DNA from: an uncultured Candidatus Woesearchaeota archaeon
GTDB taxonomy: Archaea; Nanobdellota; Nanobdellia; Woesearchaeales; B29-G15
Length of the DNA: 40,545 nucleotides
Reading direction: 5' to 3'
Assembly: GCA_903915225.1 (NCBI GenBank)
Contig: CAIWSB010000012.1
Location: forward strand, 1 to 40,545
In this document: in pieces, positions 1 through 7,383 of the stretch
Position numbering within the stretch: the stretch's first letter is position 1
How the letters are laid out: each line of letters starts with the position of its first letter
The notes under the pieces: model-generated
Databases searched by the model: none
What the model was told of the DNA's origin: nothing
The model's input: only the letters and a program-made list of their open reading frames with translations
Made by a program: the position numbers and the translations under genes

Positions 1-60
1 ACCAATACCTTCACTTTAACCACCCCAGAAGGCTGGAAGCAAAGCAAGGATTTATAGTTT
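1..60. repeat. 60-bp direct repeat, copy 1 (second copy at 3904-3963)
   Basis: The first 60 bases recur almost unchanged at 3904-3963. Differences are confined to a few bases in the middle. Read on the minus strand, both copies contain a TATA box (ACTATAAATCC) followed about 25 nt later by a GTG start (GTG GTT AAA GTG AAG GTA). The repeat is therefore the promoter and first codons of a small gene. In this copy the gene would run leftward out of the window, so it cannot be judged. The end of the broken radical SAM gene (stop at 52-54) lies inside this repeat. Confidence 0.85.
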
Positions 61-1533
61 ATCCTTCATGAATGAGCCCCAGGAGATATGCCTGGGGTAA
101 TATTGTCTTGATCTAAGGTATATCTTGCTTCTCTTCAGCCCAAGAATCGCCCTTGCGAGCATGTGAAATTGTATCCCTGCATAGAAGACAATGTCCCATA
201 CCATCTGAGGAACCAGATTGAGTGTATATGCCCTCCCCCCTTTTCGTCCAGGCTTGTTTTTAAACCAGCCATGGATGTATCTCATCACCCAGGTTATCGA
301 AGCCAGCTGGGCCTCGCTCAAGGCACTTGTCCTTACCACCATGTATTCGTCTGTCCAGTAATCAAAGTTTTTTTCTACAATGGAAAAATCAGAGTAGGAA
401 GGGTTGTCAAAAAACCAAGTCCCCGGGTAGGGCTTAAACCCAAACACCTGTTCAACACACCCCATCTTGCTCAACTGCGTCATTAGATGAAAGGTTTCAA
501 AAACTGTGCTCCAATTTTCACCAGGGATACCTATCATGAAACTTGTTAAAGGCACCATACCCTGTGCAAGGGTCTTCTCAATTGTTTCAAACATTGCCCT
601 CTCGGAGAATTTCTTGGAGACCTGTTTCCTTAGTTTCTTGGAGCCGCTCTCAATACCGACGTATATATAATCTAGCCCGATTCTCTTTGCCCATTTAATC
701 ATCTCTTCATTTAATTTTTCCTCAATCTTAAAATAAAGTTGGGATTTTCTCGGAAGGTGAATTCCTCGCTTAACTAGAACTTGGCACAATTCTATGAACC
801 TCTCCGGTTCGTCATTCATGGTGCAGTCAACAAAATATATCCCCTTTAAGTTCCCATCATCTTTAATCACCCTTAACTCATCTGCAATGTTCTCAGCAGA
901 ACGCCACCTAACCCCTGGACCGCAACTTTTTGGGAATAGGCAATAGGGGCACGCCTGCTTGCAACCCCGTGAGCAGCAAAATGGAGTTTTTATTGATTTG
1001 TGGCTTCACTCGGGAAACGGGAGCATATCTAGGTCCTGGACCAAGAGTAATCCCTGTACCTCTTTTATCACTTCTTCTTCCCTATAGACCAGTCCAGGGA
1101 TGGAATCAAGGGAGCCTTTTCCATTTTTAAGGTAATCAAGGAGCATAACCAGCTTCAGTTCTCCTTCCCACCGAATGACGAAGTCAATTTGAGGATTTTT
1201 GGTCATAAAAGAAGAAGTGTAGAAAGACACATGTGGCCCACCAAGGACAACGGGGGTGTTGGAGAGCCCTTTTAGAATCTTTGCTAGCACCAGCACATGA
1301 TTAATAAAGTTTGTAAGAGCGGTTATCCCAATGAGCTTGGGTTGCGCCTCATTGAGCAGGGCCCTTAGCTTTTCAGGTGAGTTAAAATCACCAAGAACTA
1401 CGAGTCTGGTGCTGAAGCCCTTTTGTCTGGCATAAGAGGCCAGGTAACCAAGGGAAAGATTATCATAGCGCTTGCTATCCTGCCAATACTCAATGGATGG
1501 GTCTATCAGCAGAAGGTCACATCTCTTACTCAT
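52..1533 (-). pseudogene. B12-binding-type radical SAM protein, interrupted by an in-frame TGA
   Basis: One continuous reading frame of 494 codons is broken once, by TGA at codon 176 (positions 1008-1006). The N-terminal part (175 residues) looks like the cobalamin-binding Rossmann-type domain of B12-dependent radical SAM proteins (LLLIDPS near the start, VVLGGPHVSF, then EGE). After the stop the same frame continues with the cluster motif CKQACPYC at codons 191-198 and the rest of the radical SAM domain. In both intact relatives (2141-3613 and 5575-7044) the residue at the TGA position, two after FPFP, is Arg, so a CGA to TGA change explains the break. The Gly usually before the EGE motif is also replaced by Trp, which may be further decay. 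Promoter: TTTATACTAAA about 26 nt before the ATG, so leaderless. Other genes here use TGA as a normal stop. Confidence 0.85.
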
Positions 1534-1902
1534 AACCTTAAAAGAATATTATTTAGTATAAATACCTTTCCCAAACCTTCGTCTACAAGCTCGATTGGTC
1601 TTTGGGAATATCCCTGCAAGAAGCAAGCAGAGCCTGATTCTCCAGAGCTCAGTAAAGCCTTGCCCACCCCAAAAATCAGCCATGCTGGCGCCGAAGCCGC
1701 TCCTGACCCCAAGCCCTCGGGCTGGCTCCCTAGACAAGGATGTTAGGCAAAAATAACCCTAACATATATTATTAGTAGGAATCCCTAAAAACAATTAACA
1801 CGAAAGATTCTTGAGATGAAACAAAAGAACACTTCTCAAAAGAAGTTCACCCCACCATCAGCCGGGCAAGTAATAATTATCTAATCATTTATTCCGGCCT
1901 TT
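1534..1902. other. Gene-free stretch with promoter and an inverted repeat
   Basis: This stretch of 369 bases holds the promoter of the broken radical SAM gene at its left end. A perfect 8-bp inverted repeat lies at 1740-1747 and 1758-1765 (ATGTTAGG / CCTAACAT, 10-nt loop). A GC-rich patch (about 1615-1735) gives short open frames on both strands, but their residue composition is not protein-like and none has a promoter or ribosome binding site. I see no further gene. Confidence 0.5.
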
Positions 1903-2031
1903 TCAGCACAATATTCCCTTCTTGTCAATCTCAACGGCTATTTCATCCCCCTTCTTCCAGCCTTTAGCCCGGACAATCTGGTTAGGAAGGTTCAGAAAGA
2001 ACTGGCGATCATTCATCATTTGGATTTTCAT
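1903..2031 (-). CDS. Short AbrB/SpoVT-type DNA-binding protein (antitoxin-like), probably frameshifted at its end
   Basis: A 42-residue protein, MKIQMMNDRQFFLNLPNQIV and onward, ending KKGDEIAVEIDKKGILC. It matches the swapped-hairpin AbrB/MazE fold: a basic start, a hydrophobic strand with LPNQIVRAKGWKKGDE and then IAVEID. The family usually ends with a strand such as GNIVLKRPE. Exactly that is encoded one frame over, immediately before the stop (GNIVLKRPE then TAA), so one base seems to have been lost in the GGG run and the last strand is changed. An AT-rich box (TATTAATC) lies about 25 nt upstream, as for a leaderless gene. Such proteins are usually antitoxins or small autoregulators; no partner toxin is visible next to it. 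Confidence 0.6.
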   Translation of the reverse strand: MKIQMMNDRQFFLNLPNQIVRAKGWKKGDEIAVEIDKKGILC

Positions 2032-2123
2032 AGGGCATCACATTAAACAAAAGATTAATAAGTACTTTAATAATTATGTATAACAAGAACGAGATATCAA
2101 TTACCGCATTACCAGGGAGATAT

Positions 2124-2140
2124 GAATCCCTCCTCCCGCA
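2124..2140 (+). repeat. Copied 3' end of tRNA-Leu next to a radical SAM gene
   Basis: Seventeen bases, GAATCCCTCCTCCCGCA, are identical to the last 17 bases of tRNA-Leu (5550-5566). No tRNA body precedes them. In both places a minus-strand radical SAM gene ends within 10 bases to the right (stop at 2141 here, at 5575 there). The tRNA end was therefore copied or moved together with the 3' flank of the radical SAM gene. Confidence 0.85.
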
Positions 2141-3613
2141 TTAAAAAAATGTTTTTGTTGAGTTCTGCATGCGCCAAGGATCTTGAATGGGGTTTACTCT
2201 CAAGTAATAGAACAGCATTGATTGCAGCATCTTAAGCTTTGTCTTAAGCAGTATGCTGCTTGTGGCAAACAAAATTAATCCCCAAAAAAGAGAATTAGAG
2301 TTTTGATTGAGTTTTTGCTTGCGCAGCAGTAAATCATATTCCAAGGCCCATTTATTTAGCTCTTCCCCGGTTGTATTTGGAGAGCTCACACCAGACCCTC
2401 CACAATTAAGATGCAAAACATCAGCAACTTTAAAGCCTTCCTTAAGAAAAATCTCTCTTATGTCTGAGCCGGGCCAGGGTTGGACTAATAAAGGAATAAT
2501 TGACACGTTATGAATGCCCTTTACTGCTCTGACAAGCTGCATAGAGTTATGTTTAACTTCTTGTATTGATTTCTCAAATCCAGTGTTTAGAATCTGATAA
2601 AAATTAATGCTGCCATTAAAGGAAGATTGACTGATTATTCTGAGAAGCCGCCGAGTGTCTTCAATCTTATCCTCTAACATGAATATTTTTTTTCCTTCTT
2701 CGCTTAGAGTCTCTATTCCTACACTAATTTCTATAACATTCATTTTTCTCAAACTATCCATAACCTCAGGATGATTCAGGAAAATCGCCCCTGAAACTTT
2801 TATTGAGGATTTCATGGTGTAGAGTTTCTTTGAGATATATTCCCCGAAAAATTTTTGGAAATATGGATAAGAGATAATGGCATTATCATCCAAAAATTTC
2901 AAATATTTTACTCCTTTTCTTTTGAGGGTAACTAATTCAGCGATTACATTTTCAACTGATCTTGTGCGGTATTTTCTACTGTAGAAGTTTTTTATCGAAC
3001 AAAAAGAGCAATTGAAAATGCAGCCACGGGAAGTTGCAACTGAAGCAGATCTAAACCTAATCTTTCTTATCGGGAAAGGGAAAGAGTCTAAGTCTTGAAT
3101 CAGCTCTCTTTTAGGGGTGTATTGAGAAGTACCTTGCCGAAGAAATGCTATTCCCCTAATATCATCAAAATGATTTGAACCAATGAGTATCCGCTGAACC
3201 AATTCAAGAAAAGTCTGCTCGCCTTCACCAACCACTAAAAAATCAACTTTATTGCCTAGTGTTTTAAAAATAGATTCAGAAGAAAATGTTGGGAGATAAC
3301 CACCCACTATTACTTTTGTTGACGGGGAAACTTTTTTTATGTATTTTGATATCTTGATTAAGGCATTGAATTGCCAGAACATTGCAGAAATTCCAACAAT
3401 TCTGGGCCTGAATTTTCTGAAGTAGTGCGGAAAATCTTGCCATACGCAGTCCACTATTTGGCTTTTTAAACCCAAATTTTTCTGCAAGTAACTTGCAATA
3501 TAACCTAAGGAAAGCGAAGAAGCATATCTCTGCTTTAAAAAACCATCAAACGTGACCAATGGGTTTACTAGTAGAATCATCTTATTTCTTTGGTTATTAC
3601 TATAACTCACCAT
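2141..3613 (-). CDS. B12-binding-type radical SAM protein
   Basis: A 490-residue protein. The N-terminal part (about 1-170) resembles the cobalamin-binding domain of B12-dependent radical SAM enzymes (ILLVNPLVTFDG, VGGYLPTF, GEGEQTF at about 129-135). The radical SAM core follows, with the iron-sulfur cluster motif C198-x3-C202-x2-C205 in SRGCIFNCSFC. Members of this superfamily do methylations or rearrangements on unactivated carbons; the substrate here cannot be read from sequence. It is a close paralog of the 489-residue protein at 5575-7044 along its whole length, including promoter and leader. The start ATG at 3613 has no ribosome binding site. A TATA box at 3686-3697 implies a leader of about 45 nt whose last bases (AATCTAACAAAATGG) are nearly the same in the paralog. 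Confidence 0.85.
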   Translation of the reverse strand: MVSYSNNQRNKMILLVNPLVTFDGFLKQRYASSLSLGYIASYLQKNLGLKSQIVDCVWQDFPHYFRKFRPRIVGISAMFWQFNALIKISKYIKKVSPSTKVIVGGYLPTFSSESIFKTLGNKVDFLVVGEGEQTFLELVQRILIGSNHFDDIRGIAFLRQGTSQYTPKRELIQDLDSFPFPIRKIRFRSASVATSRGCIFNCSFCSIKNFYSRKYRTRSVENVIAELVTLKRKGVKYLKFLDDNAIISYPYFQKFFGEYISKKLYTMKSSIKVSGAIFLNHPEVMDSLRKMNVIEISVGIETLSEEGKKIFMLEDKIEDTRRLLRIISQSSFNGSINFYQILNTGFEKSIQEVKHNSMQLVRAVKGIHNVSIIPLLVQPWPGSDIREIFLKEGFKVADVLHLNCGGSGVSSPNTTGEELNKWALEYDLLLRKQKLNQNSNSLFWGLILFATSSILLKTKLKMLQSMLFYYLRVNPIQDPWRMQNSTKTFF

Positions 3614-3688
3614 TTTGTTAGATTTCCATTCCAGCCAGTGATTCCTCTAGATTCATATTAAACCCCCCTTATTTCATGGACCTTGTTT

Positions 3689-3705
3689 TATATAAAACTT
3701 ACGGC
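3689..3705 (-). promoter_or_regulatory. Promoter of radical SAM gene, shared with its paralog
   Basis: The 17 bases TATATAAAACTTACGGC (plus strand) are identical at 3689-3705 and 7104-7120, 73-76 nt upstream of the two radical SAM starts. On the minus strand they read as a purine-containing BRE-like element followed by TTTTATATA, a normal archaeal TATA box. Confidence 0.7.
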
Positions 3706-3706
3706 C

Positions 3707-3926
3707 TCAAAAGAAAGAATGGCTCATGGGGATTCTCCTGCCAATCCCAAATGCCTTTCTCGTGACTTTAATGCCTAGTGGAGCCGCTTGTACTCATTAA
3801 TGCGAATTAGCCTGTCAAGTTTGTCAACAGCCTCTTTGGGTTACCTTTTGTAAAACTCTTCAGGCGAGATGTCAAGCTCCCCTCTTTTGCTAGCTTGTCA
3901 TTCACCAATACCTTCACTTTAACCAC
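3707..3926 (-). pseudogene. Degraded small gene of unknown function
   Basis: Reading from a GTG at 3926 gives VVKVKVLVNDKLAKE. After a one-base shift it continues as ELDISPEEFYKR, stop, PKEAVDKLDRLIRINEYKRL, H, stop, ALKSRE. After another shift it ends KAFGIGRRIPMSHSFF and TGA at 3709-3707. Two shifts and two stops in about 75 codons mark it as dead. Its promoter (ACTATAAATCC) and start form part of the 60-bp direct repeat. The same C-terminal end, KGFGIGKSIHMNHSLF, survives upstream of the other radical SAM gene at 7123-7171. The pairing of this small gene with a radical SAM gene was therefore an old unit, later copied. The function is not recognised. Confidence 0.65.
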
Positions 3927-3963
3927 CACTAAAGAAGGGAAGCAAAGCCAGGATTTATAGTTT
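3904..3963. repeat. 60-bp direct repeat, copy 2
   Basis: Second copy of the sequence at 1-60, same orientation, 3.9 kb apart. It carries the TATA box and start codon of the degraded small gene at 3707-3926. The two copies bracket one intact and one broken radical SAM gene, the AbrB-like gene and the tRNA-Leu fragment. Confidence 0.85.
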
Positions 3964-3968
3964 TGGTC

Positions 3969-4160
3969 TTAGAAGAGAATTAAAAATAATTTATCTTCAA
4001 GGCATCGGCTTTTTTGGCAGCTCCGCTCCTCCTGCGGAAATCCGTAGGGACCGCCAGATACACCGGAGAATTTCTGAGTGTCCATCGGCTGAGGCCTCTG
4101 TACGTCCCCTACCCTGGCGGCGCCACGGTCACTAGAAGAAGCAGTTTGTTCCATATTCAC
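3969..4160 (-). CDS. Doubtful 63-residue hypothetical protein
   Basis: An open frame starting with GTG that overlaps the stop of the gene at 4157-4477 by the four bases GTGA, the layout of translational coupling. The protein (MNMEQTASSSDRGAARVGDV and onward) is rich in Ser, Gly, Pro and Gln and would be disordered. I recognise no family. It may be a genuine small tail gene or only an open frame behind 4157-4477. Confidence 0.25.
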   Translation of the reverse strand: MNMEQTASSSDRGAARVGDVQRPQPMDTQKFSGVSGGPYGFPQEERSCQKSRCLEDKLFLILF

Positions 4161-4477
4161 GCCCCCTTGAGTGCAACAAGCCTTCTGCTCAGCTCAAATA
4201 TGTGGGAGAGCTGTGACTCGAGCGTGAGGCTGCCCTGAAATAATTGCGACTCATCCTTCCTTGCGCTAGTTAATTTGGATATGAGCGAGCTGACAAAGTT
4301 GAGGTGAGCCTCCAGGGTTTCCTTTGAGGAGTACCTGCCATTCTCCAGGTAGTCTGCAATTGTGGCTATGCTGCGCCTCTCCGCATCGCTAAGAACGTAT
4401 CGGGTTGAGCTTCTTGTTAGCTTCCCTATGATGCAGTTCCCGTCAACATCGTAGCGCCATTCGTCGACTCGTGCCAT
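4157..4477 (-). CDS. Small helical protein of unknown function, divergent from TrmB-like regulator
   Basis: A 106-residue protein, MARVDEWRYDVDGNCIIGKL and onward, with a basic N-terminal part and long amphipathic helices from about residue 30 to the end. There is no membrane segment and no recognised family. The start is set at 4477 rather than the ATG 24 nt further upstream, because a perfect Shine-Dalgarno sequence, GGAGGTGA, lies 7 nt before it (4492-4485). It is transcribed away from the TrmB-like regulator at 4608. The shared intergenic region carries a palindromic element that recurs in front of the AAA/kinase-like gene at 14107, so it is probably a target of that regulator family. Confidence 0.6.
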   Translation of the reverse strand: MARVDEWRYDVDGNCIIGKLTRSSTRYVLSDAERRSIATIADYLENGRYSSKETLEAHLNFVSSLISKLTSARKDESQLFQGSLTLESQLSHIFELSRRLVALKGA

Positions 4478-4515
4478 GGATCTCTCACCTCCGTGTGCCA
4501 TGTGTATATAAAAGA

Positions 4516-4532
4516 GTTTTAGTTAAATTAAG
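4516..4532. promoter_or_regulatory. Candidate operator of TrmB-like regulators, copy 1
   Basis: GTTTTAGTTAAATTAAG at 4516-4532 differs by one base from GTTTTAGTTAATTTAAG at 14125-14141. Both lie between a divergently transcribed gene and a TrmB-like regulator, and both are beside a TATATA box. The core TTAGTTAAATTAA matches its own reverse complement at 10 of 13 positions, as expected for a dimeric winged-helix protein. Confidence 0.55.
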
Positions 4533-4607
4533 TATTCCTGATAAAAAATATTAAACAGTGATATAAAAACCGAAACCTATTTAAATAATCAAAGACCACA
4601 AAATGAT

Positions 4608-5444
4608 ATGCTAACCCCTGACATCAAGGATAAGGTGCTCGCATTTGTCAGGAAAGAGCCGAGGACGATGAATGACATTGCCAAGCTCATCGGGAGGTCG
4701 TGGCTCACAGCAGATTCCTATGTGGCGCGCTTGAGGGAGGACACAGGGCTTCTGGAGGTAAAAACATTCAGGGGCGGGACAAGGGGTGCGTTAAAGGTTG
4801 TTTACTGGAATTATGTTGAGAGCCTTGGGAACGAGGAACTAAAGAAGGAATTGTTCGAGCGGATAAGGCTGGGGCAAAAGAAACAGGACTTCGATTTCCT
4901 GGATATATACCAATATGTGGACAAGTCCAAGAAGAGATGCTTCAGTGAGACGTACACAAACGTGCACGTCTCAAAGAAGCAGAACCTGGTGAGCCTCTTC
5001 AACTCAGCTGAGCATGAAATCCTGTGCTTCGCGGGCAACCTCTCTTGGATAAATGTTATTGAAGGAAAGAACAAAATAAGTAATGTCCTGGCAGAAGTTG
5101 CTGAGCGTAAGATACCAATAAAGATAATGGGGCGTGTTGATCTTGCCTCTGTGAAAAACGTGGACAGGATAGGGGCAATCAACTCGGGCCTGGGGCGAGA
5201 GGGAATGGAGCTACGGCACCGCAGGCAGCCGCTGCGCGGCTTCATAATTGACAGCAAAGTTGCGAGATTCAAGCTCGAGGAAGAGAAGGCAGGACTGGAG
5301 CAAGGGGAACTTGAAAGCAACACCAGGATTTTCTTTGAGATTTATGACCCAGAATGGATTGAGTGGCTCAAGAAAGTGTTCTGGGCCCTTTACAGGACAG
5401 CAGTGCCAGCCAAGAGAAGGATTGATGAGCTGGAGACTGTGTGA
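4608..5444 (+). CDS. TrmB-like winged-helix transcriptional regulator
   Basis: A 278-residue protein. Residues 1-70 form a winged helix-turn-helix (DIKDKVLAFVRKEPRTMNDI, then a wing ending in GALKVVYWN). A linker follows, and then a C-terminal domain like the phospholipase-D-fold effector domain of TrmB regulators. That domain ends in RHRRQPLRGFIIDSKVARFK (about 203-222) and a final IFFEIYDPEWIEWLKKVFWA segment. The catalytic HKD motif of true phospholipases is absent, so it is a sensor, not an enzyme. TATA box CTATTTAAATAA is 26 nt before the ATG: leaderless. It is paralogous to 14210-15049 over its whole length. The ligand is unknown. It probably controls itself and the divergent gene through the palindrome at 4516-4532. 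Confidence 0.8.
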   Translation: MLTPDIKDKVLAFVRKEPRTMNDIAKLIGRSWLTADSYVARLREDTGLLEVKTFRGGTRGALKVVYWNYVESLGNEELKKELFERIRLGQKKQDFDFLDIYQYVDKSKKRCFSETYTNVHVSKKQNLVSLFNSAEHEILCFAGNLSWINVIEGKNKISNVLAEVAERKIPIKIMGRVDLASVKNVDRIGAINSGLGREGMELRHRRQPLRGFIIDSKVARFKLEEEKAGLEQGELESNTRIFFEIYDPEWIEWLKKVFWALYRTAVPAKRRIDELETV

Positions 5445-5482
5445 AAAAGTTTATAAAACGGCCATCCTTCGTGAGCTAGCGT

Positions 5483-5566
5483 GCGGGGGTAGCAAAGCGG
5501 CCAAATGCGCAAGGTTCAGGGCCTTGTCACTTAGTGTGTTCGTGGGTTCGAATCCCTCCTCCCGCA
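5483..5566 (+). tRNA. tRNA-Leu (CAG)
   Basis: Acceptor GCGGGGG pairs with CTCCCGC, and the anticodon stem CAAGG/CCTTG encloses loop TTCAGGG, giving anticodon CAG. A long variable arm, as in Leu tRNAs, precedes the T arm with TTCGAAT. The second pair of the T stem (T-T) is mismatched. No CCA is encoded; the discriminator is A. TATA box TTTATAAA at about 5450 lies 30 nt upstream. The last 17 bases recur at 2124-2140. Confidence 0.92.
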
Positions 5567-5574
5567 GTTTTTTC

Positions 5575-7044
5575 TTAAAAGAAACGTTTTGTTGAATTCA
5601 ACATGCGCGATGGGTCTTTTGTAGAGCTTACTCTAATATAATATGAGAACAGTGCCCAAGCCATCTTCAGCTTTGTAATTGGTCGTATGCTGCTTGTGAG
5701 GAAAAAAATAAGTCCACTAAAAAAAGAATGCGGTGTGTAATGCTTTCTTTGTTTCCTTATCAGTAGTTTATACTCCACGACCCAATCGTTGAGTTGCTTC
5801 TCACTTATGAATTTAGAGGCCACACCGGATTCTTCCATCTTTAGGTGAGTGACATCTGCAACTTTTAGCCCTTTCTGGATGAACATCTCCCGTATATCTG
5901 AGCCAGGCCATGGCTGTATCAGGGCAGGGAGAATTGTGATATTTTTAATTCCTTTAACTGCTTGAAGGAATTTTATTGAGCTATCTTTAACCTCATCTAT
6001 TGATTTCTCAAAACCTGTATTGAGTATCTGGAAAAAAGTGATGTTGCCTTTGAATGAAGATCTCCTTATTATCCTTATGAGCTCTGATGGGTCCCTTATC
6101 TTATCCTTAACGCGCAATAACTCCCTTGCTTTATTATCCATTGTCTCCACACCCACCGCAAATCCCCGCACATTCATCTTTCTCATCTTGTCAAGAATAT
6201 GCGGATGGCTTAAAATCAGAGAGCCCGAAACAGACATTGAAAACCTCATAGTTTGGAGGTTATTTGAGAAGCATTCGCGATAAAACTCATTGAAAAGGGG
6301 GTACGAAACAAAAGTATTGTCATCTAAAAATTTCACATATTTAACTCCCATGCGCTTAAGCGCAATTAGCTCTGAGATTAAGTTCCCAACAGATCTTGTT
6401 CTATACTTCCTGCCATAAAAATTCTTTATAGAACAAAAAGAGCAATTGAATGGGCAACCCCTGGAAGTTATAACTGAAGCACAACCAAATCGAATATCTC
6501 TATCCGGAAAAGGAAACAAATCCAAGTTATTTACTATTTCCCTTGATGCAGAAAAAACAGGATTTCCATTATTATAGTACGCAATCCCATGTATATCCTC
6601 AAAATGGTTTGAGCCTCCAAGGATTCTCTGGGAGAGTTCAAGAAAAGTTTGCTCACCTTCTCCCAACACCAAAAAGTCAACCTTACTGCCAAGGCTATCG
6701 AATATTATATTCGGAGAGAATGTGGGAAAGTAGCCCCCAACCACAACCCGAGTGGATGGTGACACTTTTTTAGTGTATGTAGCAATTTTTTTAAGTGCAT
6801 CAAATTGCCAGAACATTGCAGAAATTCCAAGAATTCTTGGCTGGAATTTTTTGAGGTAATATGGAAAATCCTCCCATACGCAATCAACCCTCTGACTCTC
6901 TAACCCCCCCTTACTCTTCAAATAACTCGAGATGTAGCCTAAAGATAGCGGGAAACCGTATCTAATTTTTAAAAGACCATCAAAAGTTACTAGTGGATTT
7001 ACAAGCAAAATCCTGTTATTTTGTTGATCCAAAGAATTTACCAT
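5575..7044 (-). CDS. B12-binding-type radical SAM protein (paralog)
   Basis: A 489-residue protein, roughly two-thirds identical by eye to the protein at 2141-3613. The N-terminal cobalamin-binding-like domain has ILLVNPLVTFDG, VVGGYFPTFS and GEGEQTF (about 128-134). The radical SAM core has C197-x3-C201-x2-C204 in SRGCPFNCSFC, then a C-terminal helical extension. Substrate unknown. It is the last gene before tRNA-Leu, convergent with it and only 8 nt away, so the two transcripts run into each other. The leader of about 45 nt ends in the same sequence as in the paralog (AAATCTAGCAAAATGG). No maturase, transporter or peptide substrate gene lies beside it. Confidence 0.85.
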   Translation of the reverse strand: MVNSLDQQNNRILLVNPLVTFDGLLKIRYGFPLSLGYISSYLKSKGGLESQRVDCVWEDFPYYLKKFQPRILGISAMFWQFDALKKIATYTKKVSPSTRVVVGGYFPTFSPNIIFDSLGSKVDFLVLGEGEQTFLELSQRILGGSNHFEDIHGIAYYNNGNPVFSASREIVNNLDLFPFPDRDIRFGCASVITSRGCPFNCSFCSIKNFYGRKYRTRSVGNLISELIALKRMGVKYVKFLDDNTFVSYPLFNEFYRECFSNNLQTMRFSMSVSGSLILSHPHILDKMRKMNVRGFAVGVETMDNKARELLRVKDKIRDPSELIRIIRRSSFKGNITFFQILNTGFEKSIDEVKDSSIKFLQAVKGIKNITILPALIQPWPGSDIREMFIQKGLKVADVTHLKMEESGVASKFISEKQLNDWVVEYKLLIRKQRKHYTPHSFFSGLIFFLTSSIRPITKLKMAWALFSYYIRVSSTKDPSRMLNSTKRFF

Positions 7045-7383
7045 TTTGCTAGATTTTCATCCCCAAAAATAATATTACCCCACGTATTTTATTAATCTAG
7101 TGATATATAAAACTTACGGCATTCAGAATAGAGAATGATTCATATGAATACTCTTGCCAATCCCAAACCCCTTTTTAGTGGTGCTAGGCACGGCCCTATC
7201 TTGCACAATCCTCTTAATATAGTTATATATCATTCTTGGTATTTTTCAATGCATCCTGGATCACTGAATATCCACTAGTAGTAAGATTAGGGAGAGCCAG
7301 AAAGCTTAATAAACTTCAACTGGAATGGAAGTCTTAACAACTTATTAAAGAAAGGGGCCATTATTAGGTAAGAGGCGATACAA
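7045..7383. other. Intergenic region with two promoters and a gene remnant
   Basis: From left to right: leader and promoter of the radical SAM gene (7104-7120), the C-terminal remnant of a small gene (7123-7171), then about 200 bases with no recognisable gene. A TATA-like box (CTTAATAAAC, near 7305) and the partial Shine-Dalgarno GAGGCGAT before 7384 belong to the beta-propeller gene. Confidence 0.5.
7123..7171 (-). pseudogene. C-terminal remnant of the small gene seen at 3707-3926
   Basis: In frame it reads KKGFGIGKSIHMNHSLF then TGA, aligning with KAFGIGRRIPMSHSFF at the end of the degraded gene at 3707-3926. Both stand just before the conserved radical SAM promoter. Nothing of the N-terminal part remains here. 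Confidence 0.55.

Noticed and set aside
1006-1008. TGA read as selenocysteine or as a reassigned codon
   Set aside because: Paralogs have Arg, not Cys, at this place. TGA ends several intact genes here (for example 4157-4477, 4608-5444 and 24788-26515), and no selenocysteine tRNA or insertion element was seen.
1549-1737. Small open frames in the GC-rich patch on both strands
   Set aside because: Overlapping frames on both strands with low-complexity composition, no promoter or ribosome binding site.
4608-5444. Phospholipase D or nuclease activity for the TrmB-like proteins
   Set aside because: The C-terminal fold is PLD-like, but the HxK(x4)D catalytic motif is missing in both paralogs, as in TrmB effector domains.
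2124-5566. A complete integrated element between two att sites
   Set aside because: The 17-bp repeats bracket 3.4 kb, but no integrase or other mobility gene lies inside, and the intact tRNA is at the right-hand end with its own paralogous gene beyond it. Duplication explains the pattern as well.
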